Notes: generated by a model not told the origin, from the sequence alone. 63,968 bases of DNA from Pseudomonadota bacterium (GCA_021845985.1 JAJZES010000004.1:1-63968); one strand, 5' to 3'; shown: positions 17,659-26,921, counted from the first letter of the stretch. Translations and numbers: made by a program.

Positions 17659-18335
17659 CCGCCCTGGCCGGCCAGCCGGGCCCAGGCGCGATAGCGCGGC
17701 GAGGCGGCCAGCGTGCCGGCCTGGATCATCCGCAGCCATACGCCGCAGGCCTCGACGAAGCGCGGCACGCTGCCGGGGAACATCGCCAGGGTCAGCGCCT
17801 CGGCGATCGCGTCCTCGGCGACGCCGTCCTCATAGGCGGCGGCAATCTGCCATTCCAGCACCCGCCACTGTGCCTTGCAGACATGCACCGCGCATTGCGC
17901 CAGATGCACCAGCGGCAGCGGCGCCAGCCGCCGCACGCCGCGCAGATAGGCGGCGCGCGGGTTCCACGGCGCGAGCTGCGCCGACCAGTCGCGCGCGGCG
18001 AAATCATGCGCCTTGCCGCCGAGCGCCCCGGCGCAGGCGGCAAACGCCGCCTCGATCGTCGCATCGCTGCCGCCGGCGGCGCGCAGCCTGGCAATATGGT
18101 GCGTCGCCAGCGCCTCGTCGGTCGCCGCCAGCACCGCCAGCCAGACGAACTCCCGGTCGTGATGCGACAGCACCCGATCGGCCAGCGCCATCGCCGAATA
18201 GGCGGCGTCGTAGCCGGCCAGCAGATCGGGGAAGGCCAGCGCCAGCAGCCCGTGATGCGGCAGCAGGTAGCCGCGGCGGGCGCGCACCGTGGCGAGACGC
18301 TGTTCCAGTGCCGCCAGTTCCTCGGCGTCGCTCAT
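17559..18335 (-). CDS. Carboxymuconolactone-decarboxylase-like protein, copy 1
   Basis: Soluble protein of 258 residues, resembling AhpD/CMD-type helical proteins in two half-domains. Landmarks are RGYLLPHHGLLALAFPDLLAGYDAAY and FVWLAVLAATDEALATHHIARLRAAGG in the first half, and EDGVAEDAIAEALTLAMFPGSVPRFVEAC in the second. The catalytic Cys pair of AhpD (CxxC) is not seen. It is a paralogue of the gene at 21650-22363. Its ATG overlaps the stop of the GntR regulator by 4 bp, so the two are co-translated. The C-terminal 40 residues are low-complexity and overlap the gene on the opposite strand. Confidence 0.75.
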   Translation of the reverse strand: MSDAEELAALEQRLATVRARRGYLLPHHGLLALAFPDLLAGYDAAYSAMALADRVLSHHDREFVWLAVLAATDEALATHHIARLRAAGGSDATIEAAFAACAGALGGKAHDFAARDWSAQLAPWNPRAAYLRGVRRLAPLPLVHLAQCAVHVCKAQWRVLEWQIAAAYEDGVAEDAIAEALTLAMFPGSVPRFVEACGVWLRMIQAGTLAASPRYRAWARLAGQGGYDESGGAAMQRTSTSSDAAAPPSGSPAGGPAP

Positions 18336-19120
18336 CCGGCTGCGTCCATGACCACGCCGGACGGGTCGCGGCGCAGATCCCACATGCCGGAGCCGCGCGT
18401 CATGGCGATCTGGTACTCATAGAGATCGGGCCGGTACAGCGCCTCCAGCGCCTCGATCACCCGCCCCGCCTCGTCGCGCACCTGGCGGCGCACCCACAGC
18501 AGGGCGCTGCCCGGCGCCACCCGCAGCAGCGGCGCCACCGTGCCGTCGGCCAGCTTGGCCGAGATCACCTGCTCGGCCCTGGCGGCGCGCACCCCGGCCT
18601 GTTCGAGCAGCAGCAGCAGCGGGATCTTGGCCATGTCGCGCGCCTGATAGAATCGGCCGATCGGCTCGGGCACCCAGGCGGTCAGATGGCTGAACGGCGC
18701 CCCCTCGGCCGAGCGCAGCCGCACCGATTTCTGCACCAGCGTTCCGGGCGGCACTTCCAGCGCCGCGGCGACCTCGGCGGCGGCCGAGACGTAGGCGAAA
18801 TCGAGCAGCGCCACATCGGTCTGCCGGCCCATCGCCAGCAGGTTTTCGATCAGCCCGCGCAGATCGTCGCGCCGCGCCGGCCGCTGCGGCGGGTTGGCGA
18901 AGGTGCCGGCGCCGCGCCGCCGCCGCACCAGCCCCTCCTGCTCCAGCCGCTGCAGCGCCCGCCGCACGGTGATGCGCGAGACGCCATGCGCCTCGGCCAG
19001 TTCATGCTCGCCCGGCATCGGCACCTCGCTCGGCCAGCCGCCCTCGGCGATGCGTTGGCGCAGCAGCAGATAGACCCGGTGATAAAGCGGCAGCGGCGAT
19101 TCCGCGGCGCTGTGGCGCAT
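18332..19120 (-). CDS. GntR-family regulator with UTRA domain
   Basis: Transcription regulator of 262 residues of the HutC subfamily. The N-terminal winged helix is ELAEAHGVSRITVRRALQRL followed by VRRRRGAGTF. The UTRA ligand-binding domain spans about 95-245 (VPPGTLVQKSVRLRSAEG, GTVAPLLRVAPGSALLWVRR). GAGGA precedes the ATG. It is divergent from the PhyH-like dioxygenase with an 82-bp gap that contains a 16-bp palindrome (19174-19189), its likely operator. The first gene after it is the CMD-like protein, coupled by ATGA overlap. Confidence 0.9.
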   Translation of the reverse strand: MRHSAAESPLPLYHRVYLLLRQRIAEGGWPSEVPMPGEHELAEAHGVSRITVRRALQRLEQEGLVRRRRGAGTFANPPQRPARRDDLRGLIENLLAMGRQTDVALLDFAYVSAAAEVAAALEVPPGTLVQKSVRLRSAEGAPFSHLTAWVPEPIGRFYQARDMAKIPLLLLLEQAGVRAARAEQVISAKLADGTVAPLLRVAPGSALLWVRRQVRDEAGRVIEALEALYRPDLYEYQIAMTRGSGMWDLRRDPSGVVMDAAG

Positions 19121-19173
19121 CGTCGATCCTCGTTCGGTGCGGCGGCGCCAGATTGACACCCGTCGCCGCCAAT

Positions 19174-19189
19174 GTCCTAGATATAGTAC
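19174..19189. promoter_or_regulatory. Putative GntR operator
   Basis: Imperfect palindrome GTCCTAGATATAGTAC (6 of 8 positions pair across the centre) between the gntR gene and the PhyH-like gene. GntR/HutC-type regulators bind GT-TA-AC style palindromes, so this is a reasonable operator. It touches the Shine-Dalgarno AGGAGG of the dioxygenase gene (19190-19195), so binding would block its transcription or early elongation. Confidence 0.45.
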
Positions 19190-19202
19190 AGGAGGATCCG
19201 AA

Positions 19203-20021
19203 ATGCCCAGGCTGCTCACTGACGCTCAGGTCCGGCACTATCAGGATCACGGCTATTGCGAGGCGACCCCGGTGCTGTCGGCGGCGGAGGTGGCGGCGTT
19301 CCGCGGCGAACTCGAAGCCTTCGAGGCCGAGGTCGGGCATCCGCTCGGCTGGCCGGAGAAGTCGAAATCCTATCTGCTGTTCGACTGGGCGGATCGCATC
19401 GTCCACCATCCGAAGGTGCTCGATCTGGTTTCCGACGTGATCGGTCCGGACATTCTGGTCTATCACTCGACCACCTGGATCAAGGAAGCACAGTCGCCGG
19501 CCTATACGCTGTGGCATCAGGACGGGCCGTATTTCTTCCTCGATCCGGCGCTGCACGTCACCGCCTGGGTGGCGCTGTCGGATGCGACGGTGCAATCGGG
19601 CTGCATGCATGTGCTGCCGGGCAGCCACCATCTCGGCCCGCTGCCGCATCACGATGCCCCGGCGGCGGACAACATGATCAAGCGCGGCCAGGGCGTGCGC
19701 GGCTATGACGACGAGCCGGGCGTGCCGGTGTCGGTGCTCGCGGGGCACGCCTCGCTGCATCATACCAACCTGCTGCACACCTCGCGCGGCAACCACTCCG
19801 ACGACCGGCGGATCGGCTTCGGCATCAGCTACATCCCGACCTCGGTGCGGCCGACCGGACGGTCGGTGCCGAGCGCGCTGCTGGTGCGCGGGGAGGATCG
19901 CTTCGGTCATTTCCTGCCCGAGCAGCGGTTGCGGGTGGCGCGCAGCACCGAGGCCGTTGCCGCCCATGCCGAGGCCAATGCCCGCTTCCGCGCCCTGCAG
20001 GATGTCGGCTTCGCCGCCTGA
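19203..20021 (+). CDS. Phytanoyl-CoA dioxygenase family protein
   Basis: Fe(II)/2-oxoglutarate-dependent oxygenase of 272 residues. The iron ligands are H105 and D107 in LWHQDGPYFF and the distal H192 in LHHTNLLHTSRGN. The 2-oxoglutarate-binding Arg is about R203 (SDDRRIGFGISY). HVLPGSHHLG is the usual strand between them. Such enzymes hydroxylate acyl-CoAs or small molecules; the substrate is not evident. The ATG has AGGAGG 7 nt upstream. It stands alone on the plus strand, divergent from gntR and convergent with the GMC oxidoreductase gene 6 bp away. Confidence 0.9.
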   Translation: MPRLLTDAQVRHYQDHGYCEATPVLSAAEVAAFRGELEAFEAEVGHPLGWPEKSKSYLLFDWADRIVHHPKVLDLVSDVIGPDILVYHSTTWIKEAQSPAYTLWHQDGPYFFLDPALHVTAWVALSDATVQSGCMHVLPGSHHLGPLPHHDAPAADNMIKRGQGVRGYDDEPGVPVSVLAGHASLHHTNLLHTSRGNHSDDRRIGFGISYIPTSVRPTGRSVPSALLVRGEDRFGHFLPEQRLRVARSTEAVAAHAEANARFRALQDVGFAA

Positions 20022-20027
20022 CACGGC

Positions 20028-21653
20028 TTACGTCGCCGCCATGAAATCGGCGCAGCGATGGCCGATCAGGATGGCCGGGGCATTGGTGTTGCCGCTGGTG
20101 ATGCGCGGCATCACCGAGGCGTCGGCGACGCGCAGCCCGGCGATGCCGTGCACCCGCAGCGCCGCATCGACGACGGCGCCGCGATCGGTCTCGGTGCCCA
20201 TGCGGCAGGTGCCGACGGGATGGAACATGGTGTCGGCGGTGCGCGCGATCCAGGCATCGAGCGCGGCATCGTCGGCGATTGCCGCGCCTGGCTGCAGCTC
20301 CACCCCGCGCACCGCATCGAAGGCCGGCTGGGCGAACAGCTCGCGCAGCAGCCGCACGCCGCGCCGCAGCACCGCGCGGTCGCGCGGATCGGCGAGGTAG
20401 TTGGCGCGGATCACCGGCGCCGCCAGCGGATCGGCCGAGCGCAGGCTGATGCTGCCGCGGCTCTCCGGGCGCAACTGGGTCACGTTGGCCATGAAGCCGT
20501 GCCCGTCGCCGCCGCGCGCCGGCCCGGCGAGACGCCCGCCGAAGCTCGGCACGCGCAGCGTCGCCGTGGTCAGGCCGGGCAGGAAATGCCCCTGCAGATC
20601 GGGTTCCTCCAGACGCGGATCGGAGCGCAGCAGGAAACCGGCGGCGAGCGGAAAGCTGCTGGCCGGGCCGCGGCGCAGCAGCAGCGCGGCCAGCAGCGCC
20701 ACGCTGGCGCGATCCAGCCGCGTCAGGTTGTGCAGCGTGATCGGCTGGGTGCAGGCATGTTCGACCCGCACCAGCAGGTGATCCTGCAGATTCCGCCCGA
20801 CGCCCGGCAGGTCGGCGGCGACGCCGATGCCGTGCGCGGTCAGCGCCTCGGCCGGCCCGATGCCGGACAGCATCAGCAGTTGCGGCGAATTGATGGTGCC
20901 GCCGCACAGCACCACCTCGCCGGCGCGGAACACCCCACGCGTGGTGGCGACGCCGCTGACCCGGCCCCCTTCGATCAGCAGGCGCAGCGCGCGGGCGCGC
21001 GGCACGATGCGCAGATTGGCCAGCCGCCGCGCCGGATCGAGCCAGGCGCGCGCCGCCGACCAGCGCTGGCCGCCGGCGATGGTGAAATGGTAGCGGCCGA
21101 CGCCCTCGAACGGCGGGGCGTTGAAATCGGCGCTGCGCCGATGCCCGGCCTCGGCGCCGGCCTGCACAAACAGATCGAGCAGCGCATGCGCGGCGCCGCC
21201 ATCGGTGATCGGCAGCGGCCCGTCGCCGCCGTGCATCGCCGAGGCGCCGTCCTGAAACCGCTCGATGCGGCGGAACGCGGCCAGCGCCTCCTCCCACTGC
21301 CAGCCGGGCAGCCCGGCCTGCGCCCAGGCGTCGTAGTCGGACGGCCGGCCGCGCGCCCAGACCATGCCGTTGATCGCCGACGAGCCGCCGAGGACCCGCC
21401 CGCGCGGCCAGAAACTGCGCCGCCCGGCCAGCCCCGGCTCCGGCTCGGTGTGGTAGAACCAGTTGGCGTAGCGGCTGCGCAGCAGCACCCCGGTCATCAG
21501 CGGCACCCGCAGCAGCGGGTTCCAGTCGCGCCCGCCGGCCTCCAGCAGCACGACGCGCCGCCGCCCGTCGGCCGACAGCCGCGCCGCCAGCACCGAGCCG
21601 GCCGAGCCGGCGCCGACCACCACCACATCGGCGATCGGGCCGTCGCCGCTCAC
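20028..21653 (-). CDS. GMC-family FAD oxidoreductase (choline-dehydrogenase-like)
   Basis: Flavin alcohol oxidoreductase of 541 residues. The Rossmann motif VVVGAGSAGSVLAARLS is at about 11-27. GMC signature 1 is GRVLGGSSAINGMVWARG, and signature 2 lies around GGTINSPQLLMLSGIGP. The C-terminal catalytic region has MFHPVGTCRMG with the conserved His, and SGNTNAPAILIGHRCADF with the second catalytic position Asn. The likely substrate is an alcohol, but its identity is unknown. It is the last gene of a leftward set ade-SDR-CMD-GMC, coupled to the CMD-like gene by an ATGA overlap. Confidence 0.93.
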   Translation of the reverse strand: MSGDGPIADVVVVGAGSAGSVLAARLSADGRRRVVLLEAGGRDWNPLLRVPLMTGVLLRSRYANWFYHTEPEPGLAGRRSFWPRGRVLGGSSAINGMVWARGRPSDYDAWAQAGLPGWQWEEALAAFRRIERFQDGASAMHGGDGPLPITDGGAAHALLDLFVQAGAEAGHRRSADFNAPPFEGVGRYHFTIAGGQRWSAARAWLDPARRLANLRIVPRARALRLLIEGGRVSGVATTRGVFRAGEVVLCGGTINSPQLLMLSGIGPAEALTAHGIGVAADLPGVGRNLQDHLLVRVEHACTQPITLHNLTRLDRASVALLAALLLRRGPASSFPLAAGFLLRSDPRLEEPDLQGHFLPGLTTATLRVPSFGGRLAGPARGGDGHGFMANVTQLRPESRGSISLRSADPLAAPVIRANYLADPRDRAVLRRGVRLLRELFAQPAFDAVRGVELQPGAAIADDAALDAWIARTADTMFHPVGTCRMGTETDRGAVVDAALRVHGIAGLRVADASVMPRITSGNTNAPAILIGHRCADFMAAT

Positions 21654-22363
21654 GGCGACGACTCCGGCGCGAATGCGCCTTGGCCGGTGGTCTCGGCCCA
21701 GGCGCGGTAGCGGGGGCCGGGGGTCACCGTGCCGGCGACGATCAGCCGGTGCCAGATCGTGCAGGCGCCGAGGAAGCGGTTGACCCCGGCCGGCCAGATG
21801 ACCAGCGCCAGCGCCTCCGCCAGCTTGTCCTCATCGGTGCCGGCGGCGTAGGCGGCGTGGATATGCGCGGCGACCCCCCAGTCGCGCCCGAGCGCCGCCT
21901 GCGCCGCGGCCAGCGCCAGATCCGCCGCCGCCGGCGCGACAACCGTGCCGCACAGCAGCCGCACCCCGTCGGCATAGCCGGCCGCCGCATCGAGGCCGGG
22001 AAACCAGCCGTGCCAGTGCTCGGCGACGAACGAAAACCCCTCGGCGGCGGCGGCGTAGCCGGCGAGGCGGATGGCGACGCCGGCCTGCGCCTCGGTGCCG
22101 CCGGCGCGGACGAACTGCGCCAGATGATGCGTCCCCACCGCCTCGCGCAGCGCCACCAGCAGCACCAGCCAGACGAACTCCTTTTCCCACGCATCGAGAT
22201 GCCGCTCGGTCAGCGTCAGGGCCGTATACATGCGCTGATAGGCGTCGTGCAGGTCGGGCGCGGCGGCGGCGAGCGGGCCGTGATGCGCCAGCAGGTAGCC
22301 GCGCGTTTGGCGCAGCGCCTCCAGCCGGGCGCGCAGCGCCTCGGGCGTCGGCAGGTCGCTCAT
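21650..22363 (-). CDS. Carboxymuconolactone-decarboxylase-like protein, copy 2
   Basis: Protein of 237 residues, paralogous to the protein at 17559-18335. Shared landmarks are TRGYLLAHHGPLAAAAPDL, EFVWLVLLVALREAVGTHHLAQFVRAGG and DEDKLAEALALVIWPAGVNRFLGAC, plus the C-terminal PRYRAWAETTGQG. The THH motif after the first helix pair is strictly shared. It is coupled by 4-bp overlaps to both the SDR and GMC genes. The ATG at 22361-22363 is preferred over an open-frame extension to 22390 inside the SDR gene. Confidence 0.75.
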   Translation of the reverse strand: MSDLPTPEALRARLEALRQTRGYLLAHHGPLAAAAPDLHDAYQRMYTALTLTERHLDAWEKEFVWLVLLVALREAVGTHHLAQFVRAGGTEAQAGVAIRLAGYAAAAEGFSFVAEHWHGWFPGLDAAAGYADGVRLLCGTVVAPAAADLALAAAQAALGRDWGVAAHIHAAYAAGTDEDKLAEALALVIWPAGVNRFLGACTIWHRLIVAGTVTPGPRYRAWAETTGQGAFAPESSP

Positions 22364-23109
22364 CCGGCGGTATAGCCGCCATCGACGCACAGCACCTGAC
22401 CGGTGATGAACGACGCGGCATCGGAGAGCAGGAAGCGGATCGCCGCCGCCACCTCCTCGGGGTCGCCGAAGCGGCCGAGCGGGATGCGCCCGAGCATGCC
22501 GGCGGCGCGCGCCGGATCGGCCCGCGCCACCGCCGTCATCGGCGTGACGATCGGGCCGGGCGCCACCGCGTTGGCGCGCACCCCGGCCGGTGCCAGCTCC
22601 AGCGCCAGGGCGCGCACCAGCCCGTTGACCCCGGCCTTGGAGGCGGCATAGGCCGCCGCCCGGACATGGCCGAGCAGGCCGATCTGGCTTGACACCAGAA
22701 CGATGGCGCCGCGCCCCGCCGCCGCCATCGCCGCCGCCGCCGCCCGCGCCAGCAGGAAGCCGGCGGTCAGGTTGACATCCAGCACCGCCTGAAACGCCGC
22801 CAGATCGGTCTCCAGCGCGCCGCGCAGGTCGAACACGCCGGCCGAATGGACGAAGCCGTCGATGCCGCCGAGCCGGGCGATGGCGTCATCCGCCACCGCC
22901 GCCACGGCATCGAGCCGGCGCAGCTCGGCGATGATGATCCGCTCCGCCGGCAGGATGTCGCGCAGCGCCGCCGCCTCAGCGGCGTCGCGCACCAGGGCGA
23001 CGCAGGCGGCACCCTCGGCCGCCGCGCCGGCCACCAGCGACCGCCCGATGCCCGATCCGGCGCCGCTGACCAACAGCCGCCGCCCGCCGAGGCCGTCGCG
23101 CCCGGTCAT
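22360..23109 (-). CDS. Short-chain dehydrogenase/reductase
   Basis: Classical SDR of 249 residues. The cofactor motif is SGAGSGIG (15-22), then VHSAG for the NNAG-like position. The catalytic triad is Ser in VLVSSQIG, Tyr and Lys in AAYAASKAGV. The C-terminal FITGQVLCVDGGYTAG is typical of this group. Together with the GMC oxidoreductase it could carry out successive oxidations of an alcohol-bearing substrate (inference). It begins 13 bp after adenine deaminase. Confidence 0.92.
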   Translation of the reverse strand: MTGRDGLGGRRLLVSGAGSGIGRSLVAGAAAEGAACVALVRDAAEAAALRDILPAERIIIAELRRLDAVAAVADDAIARLGGIDGFVHSAGVFDLRGALETDLAAFQAVLDVNLTAGFLLARAAAAAMAAAGRGAIVLVSSQIGLLGHVRAAAYAASKAGVNGLVRALALELAPAGVRANAVAPGPIVTPMTAVARADPARAAGMLGRIPLGRFGDPEEVAAAIRFLLSDAASFITGQVLCVDGGYTAG

Positions 23110-23122
23110 CCGCGCCGCCCCC

Positions 23123-24922
23123 CTACGCCGCTTCCATCAGCGGCACGATCTGCATCTGCGGCACCGTCACCAGCCCCTTGTCGGTCAGCCGGATTTCCGG
23201 GATCACCGACAGCGGGATCAGGTTGAACCCCATGTAGGGCAGGGTGCAGCCGAGCGCCGTCCAGGCCTGCTTGAGGGCCGCCGCCTGCTGCGCCACCTGC
23301 GGCGCCCGCTGATCGGACAGCAGGCCGGCGATCGGCAGCGCCACGCTGGCCAGCACGGCGCCGTTGCGCACCACGGCGACGCCGCCGCGGTGGCGTTTGA
23401 CCTCGGCCAGGGCGTGCTGCATGTCGGCCTCGCTGCGGCCGGCGACGATGATGTTGTGCGCGTCATGGCCGACGCTGCTGGCGACGGCGCCGTCGGTCAG
23501 GCCGAAATCGCGCAGCAGCCCGTGCGCCACCGCCCCGCCGGCGCGGCCATGACGCTCGATGACGGCGAGGAAGCAGAGATTGTGACGGTCGAGCAGCGCC
23601 GGCCAGTCGGCTTCCGGCGCCACCTCCAGCACGTCGTGGACCAGCACGATGCCGGGCAGGGCGGTGCGGATCGCATGCACCCGCACCGCCGTCCGCGGCA
23701 GTTCGGGGGTCAGCCGCACCGCGTCGGGCAGATGCACGGTGGCGTAGGCGGCGGCGGGGTAGCGGTAACGGGCGCCGTCGAGCTGCGCCTCCAGCAGCGG
23801 CGTGATGCGCCGGTCGCGCACCGCCAGCTCGCCGCCGTACCAGGTGGCGTGCGGCACGAGGTCGTCGTCGAGCAGCACCAGATCGGCGCGCCTGCCGCCG
23901 CCGAGGCCGCCCATCTCGCCATCCATCGCATAGCGCGTGGCGGGATGCAGCGAACCCATGCTCCAGGCCTGTTCGCGCGTCATGCCGGCGCGCATCGCCT
24001 GACGCACCACCCAGTCCTGGCCGAACACGAACAGGTCGTCGGCGTCGCGGTCGTCGGTGCAGACGCAGATGCGCTTGGCGCTGGCGCCGAGTTCGGTGAT
24101 GGTGCGGATGGCCTGCGGCAGGCTGTGCCACGGCGTCGTCGGCGGGCCGCCGCGCAGGAAGATCCACAACCCCGCCTCCAGCAGATCGTCGGCGATGTCG
24201 CGGTCGATCGCCTCATGCGTGTCGGTGACGCCGCTGGCGGCATAGGCGGCGACGAACTCGCGGCCGTAGATATGGCCGCTGACCGGCCGGCCGCGTTTGA
24301 GCGCCGCGGCGAGGATGGCGTGGCTGCGCGGGTCGCCCTGGCAGACCTGGACGAAATCCATTTTTTCGCCCAGCCCGGCGGCCTCCGGCCAGGCATCGAA
24401 CAGCGCGCCGATCTTGTCCGCGGTGAGATCGCCGCCGGCGGTCTCGAAGGCGGCGGAGGTCGCCGGCACGGTGCTCGGCACGGTCAGGAAAATGTTCAGC
24501 GGCGCCGCGCGCGCATCCTCCAGCATCCATTCGATGCCCTGCTGGTCGCAGACATTGCCGATCTCGTGGCTGTCGCAGAAAATCGTCGTGGTGCCGTTGA
24601 GCAGCGCCGCCTCGGCATAGGCGCAGGCGGTCATCATGCTGCTTTCGATATGGATATGCGGGTCGATCAGGCCGGGGGCGAGGATGGCGCCGGCGCCGTC
24701 ATGGAAGACGGCGCCGCAGTCGCGCCGGGCAGTGCCGGCGGGCTTGAGGGCGGCGATGCGCCCGCCGGCGAGCCAGATTTCACGCTCCGGCAGGATGCGG
24801 TCGGAATAGGTGGACAGCGCGCGAACCCCGGTGATGACGGTCTGCGGCGCCAGCCGCCCGGCGGCGACATCGGCAAGCGAGCGGGTCATGCTGTGCAGCG
24901 GGGCGACCGAGAAGCGGTTCAT
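23123..24922 (-). CDS. ade: Adenine deaminase (Ade-type amidohydrolase)
   Basis: Metal-dependent amidohydrolase of 599 residues that should deaminate adenine to hypoxanthine. [18 protein letters not shown] holds the metal-binding Hx[14 protein letters not shown] is the second family motif, and the C-terminal half has [13 protein letters not shown], characteristic of Ade. The length matches the 570-600 usual for the family. AAGGA precedes the ATG. Some relatives deaminate other bases or act as general amidohydrolases, and the downstream SDR and GMC genes are not purine genes, so a different substrate is possible. Confidence 0.88.
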   Translation of the reverse strand: MNRFSVAPLHSMTRSLADVAAGRLAPQTVITGVRALSTYSDRILPEREIWLAGGRIAALKPAGTARRDCGAVFHDGAGAILAPGLIDPHIHIESSMMTACAYAEAALLNGTTTIFCDSHEIGNVCDQQGIEWMLEDARAAPLNIFLTVPSTVPATSAAFETAGGDLTADKIGALFDAWPEAAGLGEKMDFVQVCQGDPRSHAILAAALKRGRPVSGHIYGREFVAAYAASGVTDTHEAIDRDIADDLLEAGLWIFLRGGPPTTPWHSLPQAIRTITELGASAKRICVCTDDRDADDLFVFGQDWVVRQAMRAGMTREQAWSMGSLHPATRYAMDGEMGGLGGGRRADLVLLDDDLVPHATWYGGELAVRDRRITPLLEAQLDGARYRYPAAAYATVHLPDAVRLTPELPRTAVRVHAIRTALPGIVLVHDVLEVAPEADWPALLDRHNLCFLAVIERHGRAGGAVAHGLLRDFGLTDGAVASSVGHDAHNIIVAGRSEADMQHALAEVKRHRGGVAVVRNGAVLASVALPIAGLLSDQRAPQVAQQAAALKQAWTALGCTLPYMGFNLIPLSVIPEIRLTDKGLVTVPQMQIVPLMEAA

Positions 24923-25041
24923 GGCAGCGTCCTTGGCGGGGCTGCACCCAGGCTAGCACGGGAGACCGCCGGCGGAAGATCGCCGGATGGTTGTTTGTTT
25001 AATGATCGGAATGAAATAGGGCGCGCGTCGGCGCCGCGGCG

Positions 25042-25644
25042 TCACGCGGAAAACGGGCGGGTGAAGCGGCGGAGGAATTGCGGCGGGGCGCGGGCGGCGC
25101 GGGGCCGGTCGCGCAGGATGCTGTCGCGCGGGATGTCGCGCGTGGGCGGGGCGGCCGGGGCGGGCAGCGGCTGGCGCGGGGGTGGGCGGCGCGTGGTGGG
25201 GCGCGGCGGCAGTTTGGGGCGCGCGACGGCCAGCATGCGGCAGAGCGGGCGCAGCAGCCGGTCGATGCCGGGGGCGGCCCCGAGCAGGGCGACCATGTCC
25301 GGCTGGGTCAGCAGATACTGCAGTTGCGAGGCATAACCGCCGGCCGCCGGCACCGGCCCGATCAGCCAGCCGGCGCGCCGCGGCAGGCGGCTTGCGGGCT
25401 TTCTCGGCGCGGAGTTTTGCGGCGCGGCGCGCGGGGCGCGCAGGACGATGGGGGGTTTGCCGCTGGCGGCGCGGGCGGCGAGGCGGGCGATGCGGATGGA
25501 GGCCCGCCGTATGCGTGTCCAGACCAGCATGAGCAGCGGGATCGGCAGGAAGCCGCCGGGGCCGCGCGCGGCGACCGCCTTGCACAGGTCGTCGAGGATG
25601 CGGGCGAGGCGTTCGGCCGGGGGTTGTTCGGCGATGGGTGTCAC
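25042..25644 (-). CDS. Hypothetical protein
   Basis: Unrecognised protein of about 200 residues with proposed GTG start (25642-25644), reading MTPIAEQPPAERLARILDDL. The centre (RRAGWLIGPVPAAGGYASQL, LLTQPDMVALLGAAPGIDRLLRPLCRML) looks conserved in composition, unlike the Arg/Pro-rich tail (residues 150-200). One hydrophobic stretch, GGFLPIPLLMLVWTRI, could be membrane-associated. I recall similar proteins in Acetobacteraceae, but no function. The reading frame is open further upstream to 25800 without a clear ribosome site. Confidence in coding is moderate. Confidence 0.55.
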   Translation of the reverse strand: MTPIAEQPPAERLARILDDLCKAVAARGPGGFLPIPLLMLVWTRIRRASIRIARLAARAASGKPPIVLRAPRAAPQNSAPRKPASRLPRRAGWLIGPVPAAGGYASQLQYLLTQPDMVALLGAAPGIDRLLRPLCRMLAVARPKLPPRPTTRRPPPRQPLPAPAAPPTRDIPRDSILRDRPRAARAPPQFLRRFTRPFSA

Positions 25645-25827
25645 GAACGGAACAAGAACATGGATGGCCTTGCCTGGGCAAGCGTAATTCAGTGTGGCCC
25701 GGACGATCAGCCCGAACCGTGTCGGCGCCGCGGCAAGCCTGCGTCGGGGTTCAGGGTGGCCAGGATGGCGCAGACGGACGATTGCCCCCGCCGGCGCCAT
25801 CCGCTATATCGCCGCCGCACGCACGAT

Positions 25828-25910
25828 GCGGTCGTGGCGGAATGGTAGACGCGCAAGCTTGAGGTGCTTGTGGGGGAAACCTCGTGGAAGTTCGAGTCTT
25901 CTCGACCGCA
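25828..25910 (+). tRNA. tRNA-Leu (anticodon GAG)
   Basis: Cloverleaf of 83 nt. Acceptor GCGGTCG pairs with CGACCGC, discriminator A. Anticodon stem CAAGC/GCTTG encloses TTGAGGT, giving anticodon GAG. A long variable arm (GGGGGAAACCTC) is present, as expected for tRNA-Leu. The CCA end is not encoded. Confidence 0.95.
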
Positions 25911-26122
25911 TATTTCGCCCATTCGACGATCTGCCGCCGGGTCCAGCCGGATGCGCCGGCGATCGAGAAACGGTGGCGCGGGCCGCACGACCGGGGTTGA
26001 CAGACGAACCCGATCAAACCGCCGATTAAGTTCGGATGATATGAGCCGCCCAGCTATCTTCCAGTGATGCGGTTGACCGGTTAAGAGCGGTCGTCGCGCA
26101 ACCGGCGGACAGCAATCTGGGT

Positions 26123-26902
26123 GTGAACCGAAGCATGGCGCGGAGCCCTCGACCCGGAGCAGGCGGTGAGCCGCGAGCGGCGGCCGGATCCAGCCGGTTG
26201 AATATCAGTACCGTGCTGGCCGGCGAGATCGCCAGCGGCGTCTATCCGGTCGGCGGCCGCTTCCCCACCGAGTTCGACCTGCAGGCCCGCTTCGGCGTCG
26301 GCCGCCACAGCATCCGCGAAGCGCTGAAAATCCTCACTGAGCAAGGGCTTATCAGTCGCCAACGGAAAACCGGATCGGTCGTGCTGTCGGCCGAGCCGAT
26401 CTCGCACTATGCCCACAGCATCCGCGATATGCGAACGCTGCTGACCTTTGCCGGCGCGACCTCGCTCGACGTCCGTTACCACGGTTTCGTCACTGTCTCC
26501 GGCTCACACGGCAGCCAGTTGCTGCCCGATCCCGGGCGCCGCTGGTTGCGCCTCGCCGGCATTCGCTCGACCAAAACCGACCACACCCCGCTCTGCTGGT
26601 CAGAGATCTTCGTGGCGGAAGCCTATGTCACCGATCGCGACCGGCTGCTCGCGGAACCCGGCCCGATCTACGAGCAGGTGTTGGCCAGCAACGCGCTGAA
26701 GCTCGGTTATGTGGAGCAAGACGTGCGCGCCGCGACGCTGGAGCCTGGCATTGCGGCGCTGCTCGGTTCCGAGCCGCGGAGCGCGGCCCTGCTTGTCAAG
26801 CGCCGCTATGTCACGCACACCAGCGACACTTATGAAATCTCCTACAATCTCTACCCGGCCGACCGGTATTCGGTCCGCACCGTGATCCGGGAGCGCGCTT
26901 AG
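26123..26902 (+). CDS. GntR-family regulator with UTRA domain (island regulator)
   Basis: Regulator of 259 residues. The winged helix is FPTEFDLQARFGVGRHSIREAL (about 48-69), followed by the wing LISRQRKTGSVV. The UTRA effector domain is about 95-255 (LRLAGIRSTKTDHTPLCWSE, SAALLVKRRYVTHTSDTYEIS). The start is a GTG at 26123 or an ATG at 26135 (MARSP). It sits at the head of the catabolic island on the same strand. The TTGTTCGAACAA-type palindromes that overlap the island promoters are its likely binding sites. Upstream, 26073-26084 (TTGACCGGTTAA) is a 10/12 palindrome that may combine its own -35 box with an operator. Confidence 0.9.
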   Translation: MNRSMARSPRPGAGGEPRAAAGSSRLNISTVLAGEIASGVYPVGGRFPTEFDLQARFGVGRHSIREALKILTEQGLISRQRKTGSVVLSAEPISHYAHSIRDMRTLLTFAGATSLDVRYHGFVTVSGSHGSQLLPDPGRRWLRLAGIRSTKTDHTPLCWSEIFVAEAYVTDRDRLLAEPGPIYEQVLASNALKLGYVEQDVRAATLEPGIAALLGSEPRSAALLVKRRYVTHTSDTYEISYNLYPADRYSVRTVIRERA

Positions 26903-26921
26903 CCATCCCGGCATCAGGTGA

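Noticed and set aside
19153-19187. A standard sigma-70 promoter for the PhyH-like gene (TTGACA with TATAGT)
   Set aside because: The spacer is 23 bp, too long for a normal promoter; I keep only the palindrome as a candidate operator.
22862-25336. An 824-codon open frame on the plus strand
   Set aside because: It is antisense to adenine deaminase and part of the SDR gene, both of which carry clear motifs; composition is that of a shadow frame.
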